Source: Strix aluco
Taxonomy: Eukaryota > Chordata > Aves > Strigiformes > Strigidae
DNA length: 64,000 bases
Direction of reading: 5' to 3'
Assembly (NCBI RefSeq): GCF_031877795.1
Contig: NC_133940.1
Span: forward strand, 4,527,985-4,591,984
Shown here piece after piece: positions 33,101 to 44,417 of this stretch (its first letter is position 1; each line of letters starts with the position of its first letter). The notes below the pieces were generated by a model that had not been told where the DNA came from, made no database searches, and worked only from the letters and a program-made list of their open reading frames with translations. The translations under genes and the position numbers were made by a program.

Positions 33101-33681
33101 GCTCTTATATTTACATTCAGCTGTAAACCTTACAGTGACAGGGCTGGGTTGAAGACCGTGGATGACAAGATCCAGCTTAAAAGCACAGAGGCTAAAGAAA
33201 GGAAGGATTGAAGGGCAGCAATGAAGGAAACCTCATTCTTACTGTAGTGAGATGTGATAGCTATCAACTGGGGGACTGGGGGACTGAAGATGCTCCCATC
33301 CACAACAGCAAGGCTGCCTTTGCATGGCTTTAGATAGCTGAAACTCATGAGAGATTTTTGTAGAGCAGAAAAAGTGATGAAAAGGTTGTAAGCAGGTCTT
33401 GATTTTCAGAGAAACAGGCTGTCCAGCAGCTGAAGGGTTGGGCTAGATGTGTCCCCTTTGGGGACAAAACCTGTTCCCCTCTGCAGACAGTGTCTCCTTC
33501 TTATTTTCCAGTGAACAACTACATGGAGTCTAAATGTGAAACTGTGCTTCAGGAGATGCGGAAGTGCTGTGCCCGGTACCCCAAGGGCCGATCCATCTGT
33601 TGTTCAGGGTTTGAGAAAGAAGAAAGGGAGAGAGAAAAGTTTAAGGCGCCTTCAGAAGGAATTCTCCCACCACCTCAGTAA
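30101..33681 (+). CDS. CMC4: CMC4 (p8 MTCP1), twin CX9C mitochondrial protein
   Basis: Small helical-hairpin protein of the mitochondrial intermembrane space class. Coding exons: 30101-30158 and 33512-33681, giving 75 aa (human 68). Exon 1 encodes MSQKDPCQKQACEIQKCLQ and is preceded by an acceptor (TCATTTTAG, 30,082-30,090) only 10 nt before the ATG, as expected if it is spliced from a shared noncoding exon. Exon 2 encodes NNYMESKCETVLQEMRKCC and GRSICCSGFEKEE, followed by a lineage-specific tail ending ILPPPQ. The paired cysteines of the coiled-coil-helix fold are present. Intron phase 1 splits the Gln-Val junction (CAAG|GTACC). Confidence 0.92.
30159..33511 (+). other. CMC4 coding intron
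   Basis: About 3.35 kb with no recognised exon. It contains a small local duplication near 30,937-30,975 (GGTGTTAGCCCAGGGAGCT twice) followed by GTTAGC/GCTAGC-rich sequence. Confidence 0.5.
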
Positions 33682-34976
33682 CACAGTGCAGCTCCAGCAG
33701 GTGCCGGAGCACGGACTGACCTGCGGAGCTTGTGTGTGTTTTTTCAAGCCTTCTTTAGACTTTCAGAAAAGCCAGATCGCTCCTAGAACACACCGTCCGG
33801 CACACCAAAAAGTATAATGCAGTACCAATAGATGGCCTGGTTAACAGACTTTATTTTCTGTACCAAAACATCATCTACATTGTCTTTGCATCGCAACCTG
33901 TGTCTGTGAAAAGTCAACTTGATGTTTTTAGAATGCTTACCTTACTCTAATCCCTCCTTGCTCTCAAAGTGGAGAACTGGAACCAAGTTATTCTGGCTTC
34001 TGGAGCGAGAGGTACAGGAAATGAGCTCAGAAGAGTGAGTGAGTTTAAGCGTGACACATGAAACAAGCCCATCTTGACACAGCAAAGGTCATCATGTTCC
34101 AGACATTTGCCTGTCCAGTGGTTCAAGCTCAAGAATGGGAATCAGGTCTGGGGATTGTTCCTAGGTCTTGCATAGATCACGAGTGACTACAAGTCACTTT
34201 GCCTAAGTGCCTCACTTTCCCACTGGACAGACTTTTGGTTACTTTCTATTTGAATTGCCTACACGCTGCTATTTGCATGACAAAGATGTTACAGGAACAT
34301 TATTTCAGGGATTGCTACAGGAATAGGGGTTTTTTTTAAAAAGCAATATTCATTTGAAAGATCTGACTGTTGATATAAAATTTATAAATTTATGTACAAT
34401 TGAACACCTTTAAGCAATATGTTATGAACCCAGCGTAGTTCAACCTGCTGGTACCCAGAGGCCTGTCACAAAGCCCTGGGCTAGATCCAAGAACTGATTT
34501 AGGTGCCGCTCACTGAACAAGCAGTTGTAGGCACTTGCTTTCAACACAGCATTCCAGACTCCCTCACAAGCCGGCTGTGTCTGGACCCCAGAGAGAGATG
34601 GCTTTTCAGATGCTCTCACCCATGCAGCAGAATTTCCTGTGACCTGTAGGAAGAGCTGAGCAGACAGGTTCCTGCATCACCCTTCAGAGCTGCCTACGTC
34701 TCTCTGTCCCCTGTAGCAGCAGTCCAGGCGCCTCAGCGGGTGCCGAGTCCATCGCAGGGCCTAGGCACCTAAATACCAGAGTATGAACCCACTAGGCCCC
34801 TAACTCTGTCGTTAGATCTAGCCGTAAAGGACTTTTGTGCTGTGATCAAGTACAACCTACTTATGAAATACAGCTTCTATAAACAGACCACTGTAGCCTA
34901 GGCACAATAGTTGAGTGTATTGAAGCCTAGAAGAGCAAACCATCTGTATTCACTGCTCTGAAATACCATGACACAA

Positions 34977-34982
34977 AATAAA
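34977..34982 (+). terminator. CMC4 poly(A) signal (convergent)
   Basis: AATAAA on the + strand, about 1.3 kb after the CMC4 stop. A minus-strand AATAAA for the opposing gene lies 34 bp further on, so the two transcripts should end nearly on top of each other. Confidence 0.55.
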
Positions 34983-35015
34983 CGACTGGAACAAATTGCA
35001 GTCTCAGTTTGGTTG

Positions 35016-35021
35016 TTTATT
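35016..35021 (-). terminator. FUNDC2 distal poly(A) signal (convergent)
   Basis: TTTATT on +, so AATAAA on the minus strand. This would give FUNDC2 a 3' UTR of about 3.5 kb. A run of overlapping TTTATT copies at about 37,131-37,145 is a candidate proximal signal. Confidence 0.4.
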
Positions 35022-38000
35022 GAGAACACAACATCACTGCAAGGCGGGCAGCTTGGCTGCCATTCACCGTCCAGAGCTACATGTGATAGCATGTTTAAAT
35101 AGAAGCTGCTTGGTATTTTTACAACCAAGGTCAGAATTATTCAGGGCTGGCCTTCCCTTCCCACCCCCCTTCCCCCACTCCACAGAAAACCCTTAAGATA
35201 AAATAGGGGGTTTAGAATTCTTGACAAGTAGGGGGAAGTGAAGCTTTTTTACTTGAAGACAAGTAGGGGAAGTGAAGCAGCTCAAACACTTGCCAAGTAG
35301 CTCATTTTTCCCTTTTTTCCTATCTGAGCCAGAGCAGTGGAAAATCACAGGTGATTAAAAAAAAAAATATTTAGGCTTCTGTTGTGCCTATTAAAACAAA
35401 AAGCCTCATCTCCACACATTTCTACTTGTGTGGAGCCAACTTGCTCAGCAGGGAGGCTCTGAAGCCAGGCTGGCAGCAGCATCACCTCCTGCCCCAGAAG
35501 CACCCCACCCATGTGGAACACAGGTGATGGGTGCCAGGGTCATCACGGAGAGGGATTTGTTAGGGCAGCCCACGGTTACTGCAGAGAAGGGGGAAGGCTG
35601 GCGGCCTCGCACTACCAGCCTGGCGGTGACTGCTCCCCTGGGTCAACTGCAACAGGCGGCAGGGCAAGACAAAACCATGGTGGTTCCCAAAAAGTCAACA
35701 GATCTCACACACAGAAGCTATTAGAGCAAAACTGTTTAATAAAATATCACTTCAACAAGCATTTACATACAATATATAAAAACAGTTTAAAAGCCTAGTG
35801 TGTTTTAAACCTTCTCATACTGGAACAGATGCTGGAAGTTGTTGAAACAAAACCAAAAAGGAGCAGGGGTGGGGAGGGGGGGGAACACCTCGTCTTGGCA
35901 CCTGCAACAATGAAAATGCATCCCCACAGAGGTTGATTCAGCATCAAAGCTTCCAGTATGGGCCCACAGCACCGAACAATGCCAGCCGTGAGCCTGACAC
36001 TGGGCACAGCAAAAAGATTTGCCAGATCCTGATGTCCTTGTCCATTCCCTGCCTGCATTCACATCAAACTCAACATGAATTTGTCACCTGTTTCCCCTTC
36101 CAGCAGCAATTGAGGCGTTTTAGCTCCCTCTCTGGGCCATTTCTCTCCATAGCAGCAAGTCAGGTCCCTGTGGAGCAGAGCCCAGTACACCCTTCTTCCC
36201 TGGGGCTGGGAAGAAACAGTGGCTTGTTTGAGCCTGAAAAACATGCCTACGGTCTGTTAATGATTTACTTTGAGCTGTATCGATGGAGAAAGCCTTGTGG
36301 AGATTAGTGAATCTCGGAAGTTGTGCTGTACAGCTCACCAAGCAGAGGGGCAGCAGCACTATTTTCCTACAGAAACGAGATACCCTGTAGCACAAACGTA
36401 TGAATTCGTGCAGGTTCAGCCCTGCAGGGTTCCTGGAAAAAAAAAAAACCCAAACCTAAACCAAAAAAACCCCACCACCATCATGTCACTCAAACACCGG
36501 TTTACTGAATTATATACTGATTTGCTGCATCACATCACTGCTGCAGTCCTGGATGACTTTTAGGATGACCAACATCAAAAGGATGGGAGCCCAGCTGCTC
36601 CTTCACTCCTTGGCAGGGCAGGAACAAAGACACCAACTTCTGTTTCTTGATTACCTGCAGCCTCTTTTCAGATGCTGAAGGTGAGAAAACGTCACCTAAA
36701 TCAATGTTGCTACACTGACACTTCCATCAACAGAGCTGAAACAAAATGAACAACTGCAAGTGCTCATCCCAAAACCTCTGGTGGAAGAACACAGGGTTCC
36801 AGTTCTTCCAGCAGCTCTCGGGGGAAGATCCCTATTTCCAGCCATTCTGAGAGCAGCAGCGGGTGATCAGAAAGGTGTTACACAGCTCTGGAGACAGGGT
36901 GCAGCTGCTGAGGCGGGTGCTGCATCCCCATTACCCACACACGTCCCCATTCCCTAGCATGTTTCCCATTGAAGGACGGGCTTTCACATAAAAAACCCAC
37001 CATTCTTGGCAAGAACTCCTACATGTACCTGCTGGAGGACATCAGCACACTGTCATGCAAGCCCCCGCACTCTGGAAGGCAGTAATGCCACCCAGGACAG
37101 CCAATGCAGAACACCTCTAAGGGACTTTTTATTTATTTATTTATTTTTCTTTTGTAGGTTAGAGTTCTGCTCTGCACACAGCTGCACTGGGACAGACTGT
37201 CCAAAACCAGCTGAGCTCTGCACCTGGGCTGCCTCATCACCGGCAGAAGGGCTGCAGCTGGTGGAATTAAGCAAGCAGCTTTTTTTGTGGAAATGGTGAA
37301 TGCAAAGAAGGAAGGAACATAATCAAGGCAGAAAGTATGGAAATGAGCCATTCCCACTCCCACCTGTTTTTCCCAACAGTTTTGTCATTTCAGTTGCTTG
37401 CAGAGACCAGGGAGATGGAATTTGTGCTCTGCAGAGGCAGGTAAAGGACTGCGCTCCAGGTTTCACATCCTCCCCTGCCACCATTCCAGTAGAGCTTGTA
37501 ACAGTACAATGTACCCCAAACAGGGGTGCATTCCCTGTCTACAATCCTGTCCCACATGGTTACAGCTCTAAGAGCATCACCAGCACCAAAGTGGCCGGAG
37601 AAGGTCACTGTAGACCTGGAAACACCAGTCTGAGGCCCAAGGTGATTTGGAGTAAGTGGCACAGCTGAAAGCAGAGGGGCTGCAGCAGGCAGCCTGGCAG
37701 AGGCAGGCCCAGCAGGCTGGAAGCCCACACACCACAGGAGAGCGCCTCAGCACAGGACAAAGGCCCAGCAGTCAGCCCACGGGGCAGAAAGGCCTCTACA
37801 GCACAGGAAGCTCAGTGACTCACACACATGATGAGGAAAAGGCCTGGAGAGTCACCCACAGTGCTCAGCTTCCATCGGCAGTGCCAGTGCTGCAATTCCA
37901 GTAAGGGGTATAAATAACAGCAGGGGAGAAGCCAAACGCTCATCTACATGCAGTGCAATGGCAGGGGGAGGGCTGGAGAACCCCCAGCACCACACAGAGT

Positions 38001-38573
38001 GTGAACATACTCCTTTATCCACCTGTCCTGGACACAGCCCAGGCTGTCCCCTGACACGTCTGCATCCACCCCAGGACAGCCAAGCACATTTTGGATTGCA
38101 CACACCATCTCTGTGCAGAGGGAAGCACAGGCTTTCCAGGTACCAGGTCAGAAAGTGCAAGCTAAACAGCAGTGAACAGCCGACGGCTGTTGTATGCATA
38201 TACTGGCAGACAAATGTACACGTAACAGCCCTGAGCACCTGCGAAGAAGTGCATTTAAGACATTTCTCTGCCACTACGTGTTTATGAGGCTGCAACTCAT
38301 CAAAAAATTTGGGACTGGGCATATTTGGTGGGGAAAGGAATCACAATGATACACTGGGAGTCATAAGCTTTCAGACCGATCCCAGCACCCTATCAAGCCC
38401 AGACAGAGGAAAAAGTTGGCAATCAGAAGCAGCACTGTAAGAAATAAGGGCTGAAACCTGTGAGCAGAAGGGACTGAGACTGTCAGCAACATCCTTTGAC
38501 TTCTAAGTGAGAGAGAACAGCAGTAGAGGAGGGCAGGGGAGGCTGAGCATGAAGGGAGACTTGAGCGCAGTTT
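35022..38573 (-). other. Probable FUNDC2 3' UTR / gene-free stretch
   Basis: Gene-free on both strands as far as I can see. An imperfect direct repeat (ACAAGTAGGGGAAGTGAAGC) occurs twice near 35,224 and 35,261. Frames are short and not family-like. Assignment as 3' UTR rests only on the position of AATAAA hexamers. Confidence 0.4.
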
Positions 38574-41500
38574 CTAGGATGCCATTCCGAGCAGGAATCC
38601 TCCAGCAAACCCTCCAGTCAGGATAACATTCTTCTTCAGAAATATGATCACCTAAGCAGGGGAGAGAAGAGCCAACAGTGTTCAACAACAGCAGGTCACC
38701 CACCCTCCCCATATGAAGACATCCCTCAGGCTGCTCTCTGAGGTGAGTGATGCTCAGGGAGAGGCCACTGCTCAGGTCTGCAAAAGTATCTTACCTAACG
38801 CCCTCCCCTCCCTAATCTCCCCGCTGCGTGTACAGCTCCTGAACTGACCCGGTCCCAGTGCCGACGGGATCCTCTGAGAGCTGCAGTCTGAGCCTACACG
38901 CTCCAGGGCTCTCTCACAACCTGCGCAGTCAGGCTGACAGAAGGAACTGCTGACTGGACGTGCCAGAGTAGGGTACAGCAGAGTCCAGGATAACCAGGTC
39001 ACTCTGCTGCCACATCTGCTTAGCTTTTCTTGTCAGACTAGAGAGACACTTCTCCCCACAACCCCAGCATGTTTTCTCCTAACCCCAAGGAATTTGCAGC
39101 AACACATGGTGAGCTGGTGTCATGCCTAAAAGCCACCCTGGCTGTCTCAAACATGCACAGATAGAATCATAGAATCATTTAGGTTGGAAAAGATCTTTAA
39201 GATCATCATTAACCCAATATTGCCACATCTACACATCTTTTAAATACCTCCAGGGATGGTGACTCAACCACTTCCCTGGGCAGCCTGTTCCAATGCTTGA
39301 CAACCCTTTCAGTGAAGAAATTTTTCCCAATATCCAATCTAAACCTCCTCTGGTGCAACTTGAGGCCATTTGCTCTCATCCTATCACTTGTTACTTGGGA
39401 GAAGAGACCGACCCCCACCTTGCTACAACCTCCTCTGGGGTAGTTGTAGAGAGCAACAAGGTCTCCCCTGGGCCTCCTTTTCTCCAGGCTAAACCCCCCC
39501 AGTTCCCTCAGCTGCTTCTCATAAGACTTGTGCTCCAGACCTTTCACCAGCTCCGCTGCTCTTCTCTGGACACGCTCGAGTAATTCAATGTCCTTCTTGT
39601 AGTGAGGGGCCCAAAACTGAACACAGTAATCGAGGTGCTGCCTCACCAGTGCTGAGTACAGGGGTAAGATCCCTTCCCTGTCCCTGCTGGCCACACTATT
39701 CCTGATACAAGCCAGGATGCCATTGGCCTTCTTGGCCACCTGGGCACACTGCTGGCTCACATTCAGCCGGCTGCCGACCAGCACCCCCAGGTCCTTTCCC
39801 ACCAGGCAGCTTTCCAGCCACTCTTCCCCAAGCCTGTGGTGTTGCAGGGGGTTGTTGTGCCCCAAGTGCAGGACCCAGCACTGAGCCTTGTTGAGCCTCA
39901 TACAGCTGGCCTCAGCCCATCGCTCCAGCCTGTCCAGGTCTCTCTGCAGAGCCTTCCTACCCTCCAGCAGATCAACACTCCCACCCAACTTGGTGTCACC
40001 TGTAAACTTACTGAAGGTGCACTTGATCCCCTCATCCAGATCACTGAGAGATACTGAACAGAACTGGCCCCAGTACTGAGCCCTGGGGAACACCACTTGT
40101 GACCAGCTGCCAACTGGATTTAACTCCATTCACCACAACTCTTTGGGCCTGGCCATCAGCCAGTTTTTTACCCAGTGAAGAGTACACTCGTCCAAGCCAG
40201 GAGCAGTTTCTCTGGGAGAATGCTGTGGGAAACGGTGTCAAAAGTTTACTAAAGTCTAGGCAGACAACATCCACAGCCTTTGACATCTCTCCAGTTTTGC
40301 TGTCATGCAAGTATTCCCTCCCTGTATTTTCACAATGAAAGATCTATAAGAGCACAGGAGTCAATCCCATTTTCTGCTGTCCCTCCAGCTAAGTACCTGG
40401 ACACACCCTGGGAAAGTTCTCACCTCATCCACTCTGCTTTTCACTTCTGGAGACATTTTGTTACCACTGCTATGAAATTTCAGCTGCTGCTTGGCTTTGT
40501 TCACGTCCCGTTCTACTAGCTTCCAGTCCACTTTGATGTATCCCGTGTGGTTTGCAATCTAGAGTTTTGAGGGGTGGAAAGAAAGTTCCTGGAGTAAGGT
40601 CCTGCATGACCATGGCTAAACAGACCCTCTTGCCCACCCTCCTTCCCTGACCACAGTCACCTCCCACACACTGGTCCAGCGGCCTGAGAGGATGAGCACA
40701 CTAGCTTAAAAATTGGACAAAGGACCACCCCTGCAGCTGTATTCACTGTCCTGCAACATCTGTCTCCTACAGTAATCCCATAACAGCAGGGCACACATCA
40801 CAGCTTAGCCTATTTCAGCCTCTATTCTCTAATGTAGCTGGCATCACCGCCCTCTCACAACTGCCACATATATCGTTGGGACTCACTGCAGCTCTCCTGG
40901 ACACAGCTAATAATAGCCTGTTCCTCTCTAAATATTATATCTGGTCAGGATGATTCAGCAGTGAAACTCTCGCTGGCTTTCAGCAGAAAAAGCAGAGCCA
41001 GAAGAGTGGGGAGAATGAGTCACACATGAGACCATGACTGAGAAGGAAACAAATAAGACTGCTGAGCACGGCCGGAGAGCTGCTCTGCCTCCTGCAGGAT
41101 GTACGAGCTAGACACCCACATCTGAGCAGCTTCCCTCAGTGCCAGAGTTCTTGGAAACCAGGAGACATGGTTGAGGACAGAGAGAGATCTGTTTCTCTAC
41201 GCTTCCCCAATGCTTTACAGAGCGCCCTATCTGTGCTGGCCTGGCTCCTCAAGTAGCCAGGCTGACAGGAAGCACAGCACAGGCATGGACAAATCCCTCT
41301 CAACATCCCGGGCTGTTCCTGCAGGGACACCATCTCCACAGGCAGGTCCTGCAGCAGCAGCGTGATCTGCTGCAGCTGAAGGCTGCCTCCTGCTTCACGC
41401 GGGTGCCCCTGCACTAACAGCCCCCACGTGCCTTTGGCCTGGCCTTTGTTAGCACACCCTAAGCAAACAGCACCTTTCGGCAAGCCTTAAGTTTACATAC

Positions 41501-43784
41501 ACTGATCCTGCTCTGCTGCTGCATCTATGTAACTATGTAACCCAGGGAACATGGCCTTGACATCACGGCCACACTGAGCTCCTGGCACAGGAGGGAACTG
41601 GCCTCACACGTCCCAGTGACCACCAGCCAGCCCTTCATCCCCACCAGCACAGTTCTTGGAAAGCCTGGCCCGCTGTTCATACACACCTGGAGTAGGAAAA
41701 AACCACCTCCCACCGCGGTCGCTGCCAGCTTTCCAACTTTCTGGAAGATGAATCCAGTACACCTATAAATCAACCAGGATTCAGTCAGGAGAATGAGCTA
41801 TCAAACACACACACACACATGCTTCCACAGGCAAGGCTGCCTTTGGCAGTAATTACCCAAGACTGGGAGACAGCCTGATGAACAGCAAAAGAAACCCACG
41901 TGCAGCCAAGAGAGAAAAGAGATTTGAGCCCAGCCAAAAGTGATGCTTTATAGCTTTTTCCTTCTCCCTATCACATTTCAGACTTTTGCAGTTTTGATTC
42001 TTATCTCTTCAACATTAACCTTCTCCCAAAGGAGTATTTGGAAACACATGATTTCACCAAAATCAACAAGTGATTTTAGCCTTTTTTTTTTTTTTTTTTA
42101 AACTGATATCATCTCTGAAAGGAAACCAGGCAGCACATTTGCTGCTGCTCAATGACAGAGCAGGGGCAGCAGATCACAAGGCAAGCTTCTTTGTTGCCCA
42201 AACAACTGCTTACTTTTCATTACTCAGAAGAGAAAAATGCTGAAACAAGCGGACAGCAGTGGTCTAAAGCTATACTGGTCTCCAAACTGGGTTACACGTT
42301 CTCAACATGAAAGACATCACTGCAGCCACCAGAACTCAAGCAAGTGCCACCCCGTTACTCAGTCATTCAGCAAAGGCTAGGGTATTGTATCACCCAAAAC
42401 AGACTTTACTTTGACCACGGTTTCCTTATCAACACTGCAAAACAACACAGCAACCTGCTCTTAACCATTTCTGAATACGTACACTTAGTGAAGATATGAG
42501 AGAGGTGGCAAGCTCATATTTTTATCAGAAAATGAAGATCTGTCATACACTTTGAAATGATTACCCCTGTGCCAGATGAAGACAGGCAGGGCAAGAACCA
42601 AAGCAATATGATTACACCAAATTTTCAACCCAAACAATGCTGCTGCAAGAATGAAGTTGCAAACAGAGCCACAAGCCACCAGCCCCAGCACTTGCTACGA
42701 GCAACTTGAAACCCCAGGAACCATGCCCACAGGTGCGATAAGCCACCTCGACAGGAGGATTCTGTGCAGATGCCTGAAGTACATCCACCTCCAGGGAAGA
42801 AGGTATCCTTGTTCCAAGAGGCTCATATGTGTCTGTCCTAAATTCAACACCACCACTTTATGTCAGAAGTTAGAGAATTATCTCACCTCAAAAGTAAAAG
42901 CCTGATGCCATTTTCTTCCCCGGAAGACAGCCTCAGGTCTTTAGCTCCACATTAGAGACAGCTTTTAAGACCTCCCACAGTTCAGCAGACCATGCCAGGG
43001 CACAGTGGGCGGAGCAACCTGGACATCTGCCTTCTCTGAAAGGCTGCCAGATGACCACCTGCACCCATCAGCATGTTCCCAAAAGCCTGGCTAGTGCCCG
43101 CAGGCATCCTGCCTGCCACGAGCAGCAGTGGCAACCCCAGCACATCTTACCATCCCGTGACCCCTCCGATCACCAGCTGCGTGGCCACATTATACTTCTC
43201 AGCGCTCGACCCTGAGCTGGGGGCGAAGACCTTGCGCCACCAGGGCCGGTTCTTGGTGTACTCCGCCAGGTCCAGCACGTTGAACGAGTCCTCCTTCACA
43301 CCTGCAGGCACCTGGAGAGGCTTAGTGCCGGGACTGCTGTCCCACAGCCCCCTGCCAGCTGCCCGGGGCCTCCCCGGGGACACAGGACCCCTGTCCAGTC
43401 ACACGGCCCACGGGGCCTGGCACTCCCCCGGGCCTTGGGGAACCCTCAGACCCCCTCGGACCTCGTCCCCGGCACCCCTCACCCCCCTCGGTGCTGCCGC
43501 AGGTCACGCCACTGAGGAAGGGGCGCGGGCTGAGGAGCCCTGTCCCAGGAGCCGCTCCCAGAGCGTCCCGCGGCGGTTCGAGCCCTCAGGCAGTGCCAGG
43601 CCCCGGTACCGGCCGCCGCCTGTTGCCAACGGAGACAGCGCTGCGCAGGGCACGGGCCCCGCTCTCCGCCGGGCGGGGGGGGCGAGCTGGGGGAGCCGGG
43701 AACCCGGCCACCAGGGAGAGAGAGGGGGGAAGACACCCCACCGCGCCCCGCCCGGCCCGGCCCACCTCCGCTCGGCACCGCCAT
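38574..43784 (-). CDS. FUNDC2: FUNDC2, FUN14-domain mitochondrial outer-membrane protein
   Basis: FUN14-domain protein of the mitochondrial outer membrane, paralogue of the mitophagy receptor FUNDC1. Coding exons (minus): 43784-43766, 43301-43151, 41762-41687, 40558-40424, 38651-38574, giving 152 aa. This is close to human FUNDC1 (about 155) and shorter than human FUNDC2 (189). An N-terminal LIR-like core FNVL precedes [16 protein letters not shown]. Then come two hydrophobic segments ([31 protein letters not shown]), a charged loop ([20 protein letters not shown]), and the C-terminal hydrophobic [13 protein letters not shown]. Exon 1 contributes only MAVPSG plus one base; this start is inferred from matching phase and splice sites. 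It is called FUNDC2 rather than FUNDC1 by synteny with CMC4 and F8. Confidence 0.88.
39163..40320 (-). mobile_element. CR1 LINE 3' half in FUNDC2 intron 4
   Basis: Minus-oriented CR1 starting with the reversed terminus (AGAATCATAGAATCATTTAGG), about 1.15 kb. It carries an uninterrupted 306-codon frame (40,129-39,209) of ORF2 C-terminal sequence, including [20 protein letters not shown] and [18 protein letters not shown]. 5'-truncated, with RT motifs upstream less intact. The long open frame suggests it is younger than the other CR1 copies here. Confidence 0.9.
41804..41819. repeat. Short (CA)n microsatellite
   Basis: About seven CA units in FUNDC2 intron 2, just outside exon 3. Confidence 0.85.
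42082..42099. repeat. T18 homopolymer
   Basis: Run of 18 T in FUNDC2 intron 2, not attached to an identifiable retroposon. Confidence 0.85.
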
Positions 43785-44040
43785 GGCCCCGCTGAGCTCC
43801 GCTCGCCGCCGCCACAGGGCCCCGCGCCCACGTGACCAGCTGCGTAGCGCGCGGCCCCGCCCCGGCGCGGGGCTGAGGGGAGGGAGGCGGGGGGGGCGCG
43901 GGGCCTCTGCTGCCGACATGGCGCCGCCCGCTTGGGGGCGGCTCCGCGGCTCCCCTCAGCCCCGGTATCGCCGGTCCGTGCGTGGTTCTGCCGCGGGGTG
44001 TCCCGGGCGGACCGGGTCCCATACAGCGGATCAGCGCAAC
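43430..44040. promoter_or_regulatory. CpG-island promoter of FUNDC2
   Basis: Very GC- and CpG-rich block spanning FUNDC2 exon 1 (43,766-43,784) and its upstream region. There is no TATA box. A CACGTG E-box lies at about 43,829. A YY1-like GACATGGCGCC lies at about 43,914 on +, but I see no supported + strand gene starting there. A CR1 copy begins about 300 bp upstream of the FUNDC2 ATG. Confidence 0.65.
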
Positions 44041-44084
44041 ACGAGGGGGTCTGTGGCATCCAGGGGAGGGTCGAAGGGGGCTCC

Positions 44085-44417
44085 TTGCTTTGTCCTCTAC
44101 AACTCCCTGAAAGGAGGGTGCAGAGAGGGGGGATGAGTCTCTTGAGCCAAGGAACAAGCGCCAGGACAAGAGGGAATGGCCTCAAGCTGCGCCAGGGCAG
44201 GGTCAGACTGCCTCTTAGGAAGGATTTCTTTGCAGAAGGGGCTGTTGGGCGTTGGAATGGGCTGCCCAGGGCAGGGGGGGAGTCCCCATCCCTGGAGGGG
44301 TTGAAGAGTCGGGTTGACCCAGCGCTGAGGGATCTGGTGGAGTTGGGAACGGTCAGGGTGAGGTTCATGGTTGGACTGGAGGAGCTTCAAGGGCTTTTCC
44401 AACCGAGATGATTCTGT
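44085..44417 (+). mobile_element. CR1 LINE 3' end near FUNDC2 promoter
   Basis: Begins at CTTTGTCCTCTACAACTCCC and ends AACCGAGATGATTCTGTG. Same subfamily as the copies at 3,771, 12,201 and 14,870. It is 5'-truncated to about 330 bp. Confidence 0.88.

Noticed and set aside
38772-39002. Minus-strand frame with a GTAAGA donor considered as an extra FUNDC2 exon
   Set aside because: FUNDC2 exon 4 extended to 40,424 already supplies the conserved [11 protein letters not shown] block and joins exon 5 in phase. This frame shows no similarity to FUNDC2.
39209-40129. 306-codon frame as a host gene
   Set aside because: It is CR1 ORF2 sequence within an identifiable CR1 3' half.
40450-40470. Earlier donor (AGTG|GTAACA) for FUNDC2 exon 4
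   Set aside because: It would put the last exon out of frame and drop the conserved PEVKSRVDE segment.
43783-44136. Possible + strand gene divergent from FUNDC2 (frame from about 43,918, MAPPAWGRLRG)
   Set aside because: The frame runs straight into a CR1 copy, has no splice-supported continuation, and is Arg/Gly/Pro-rich as expected in a CpG island.
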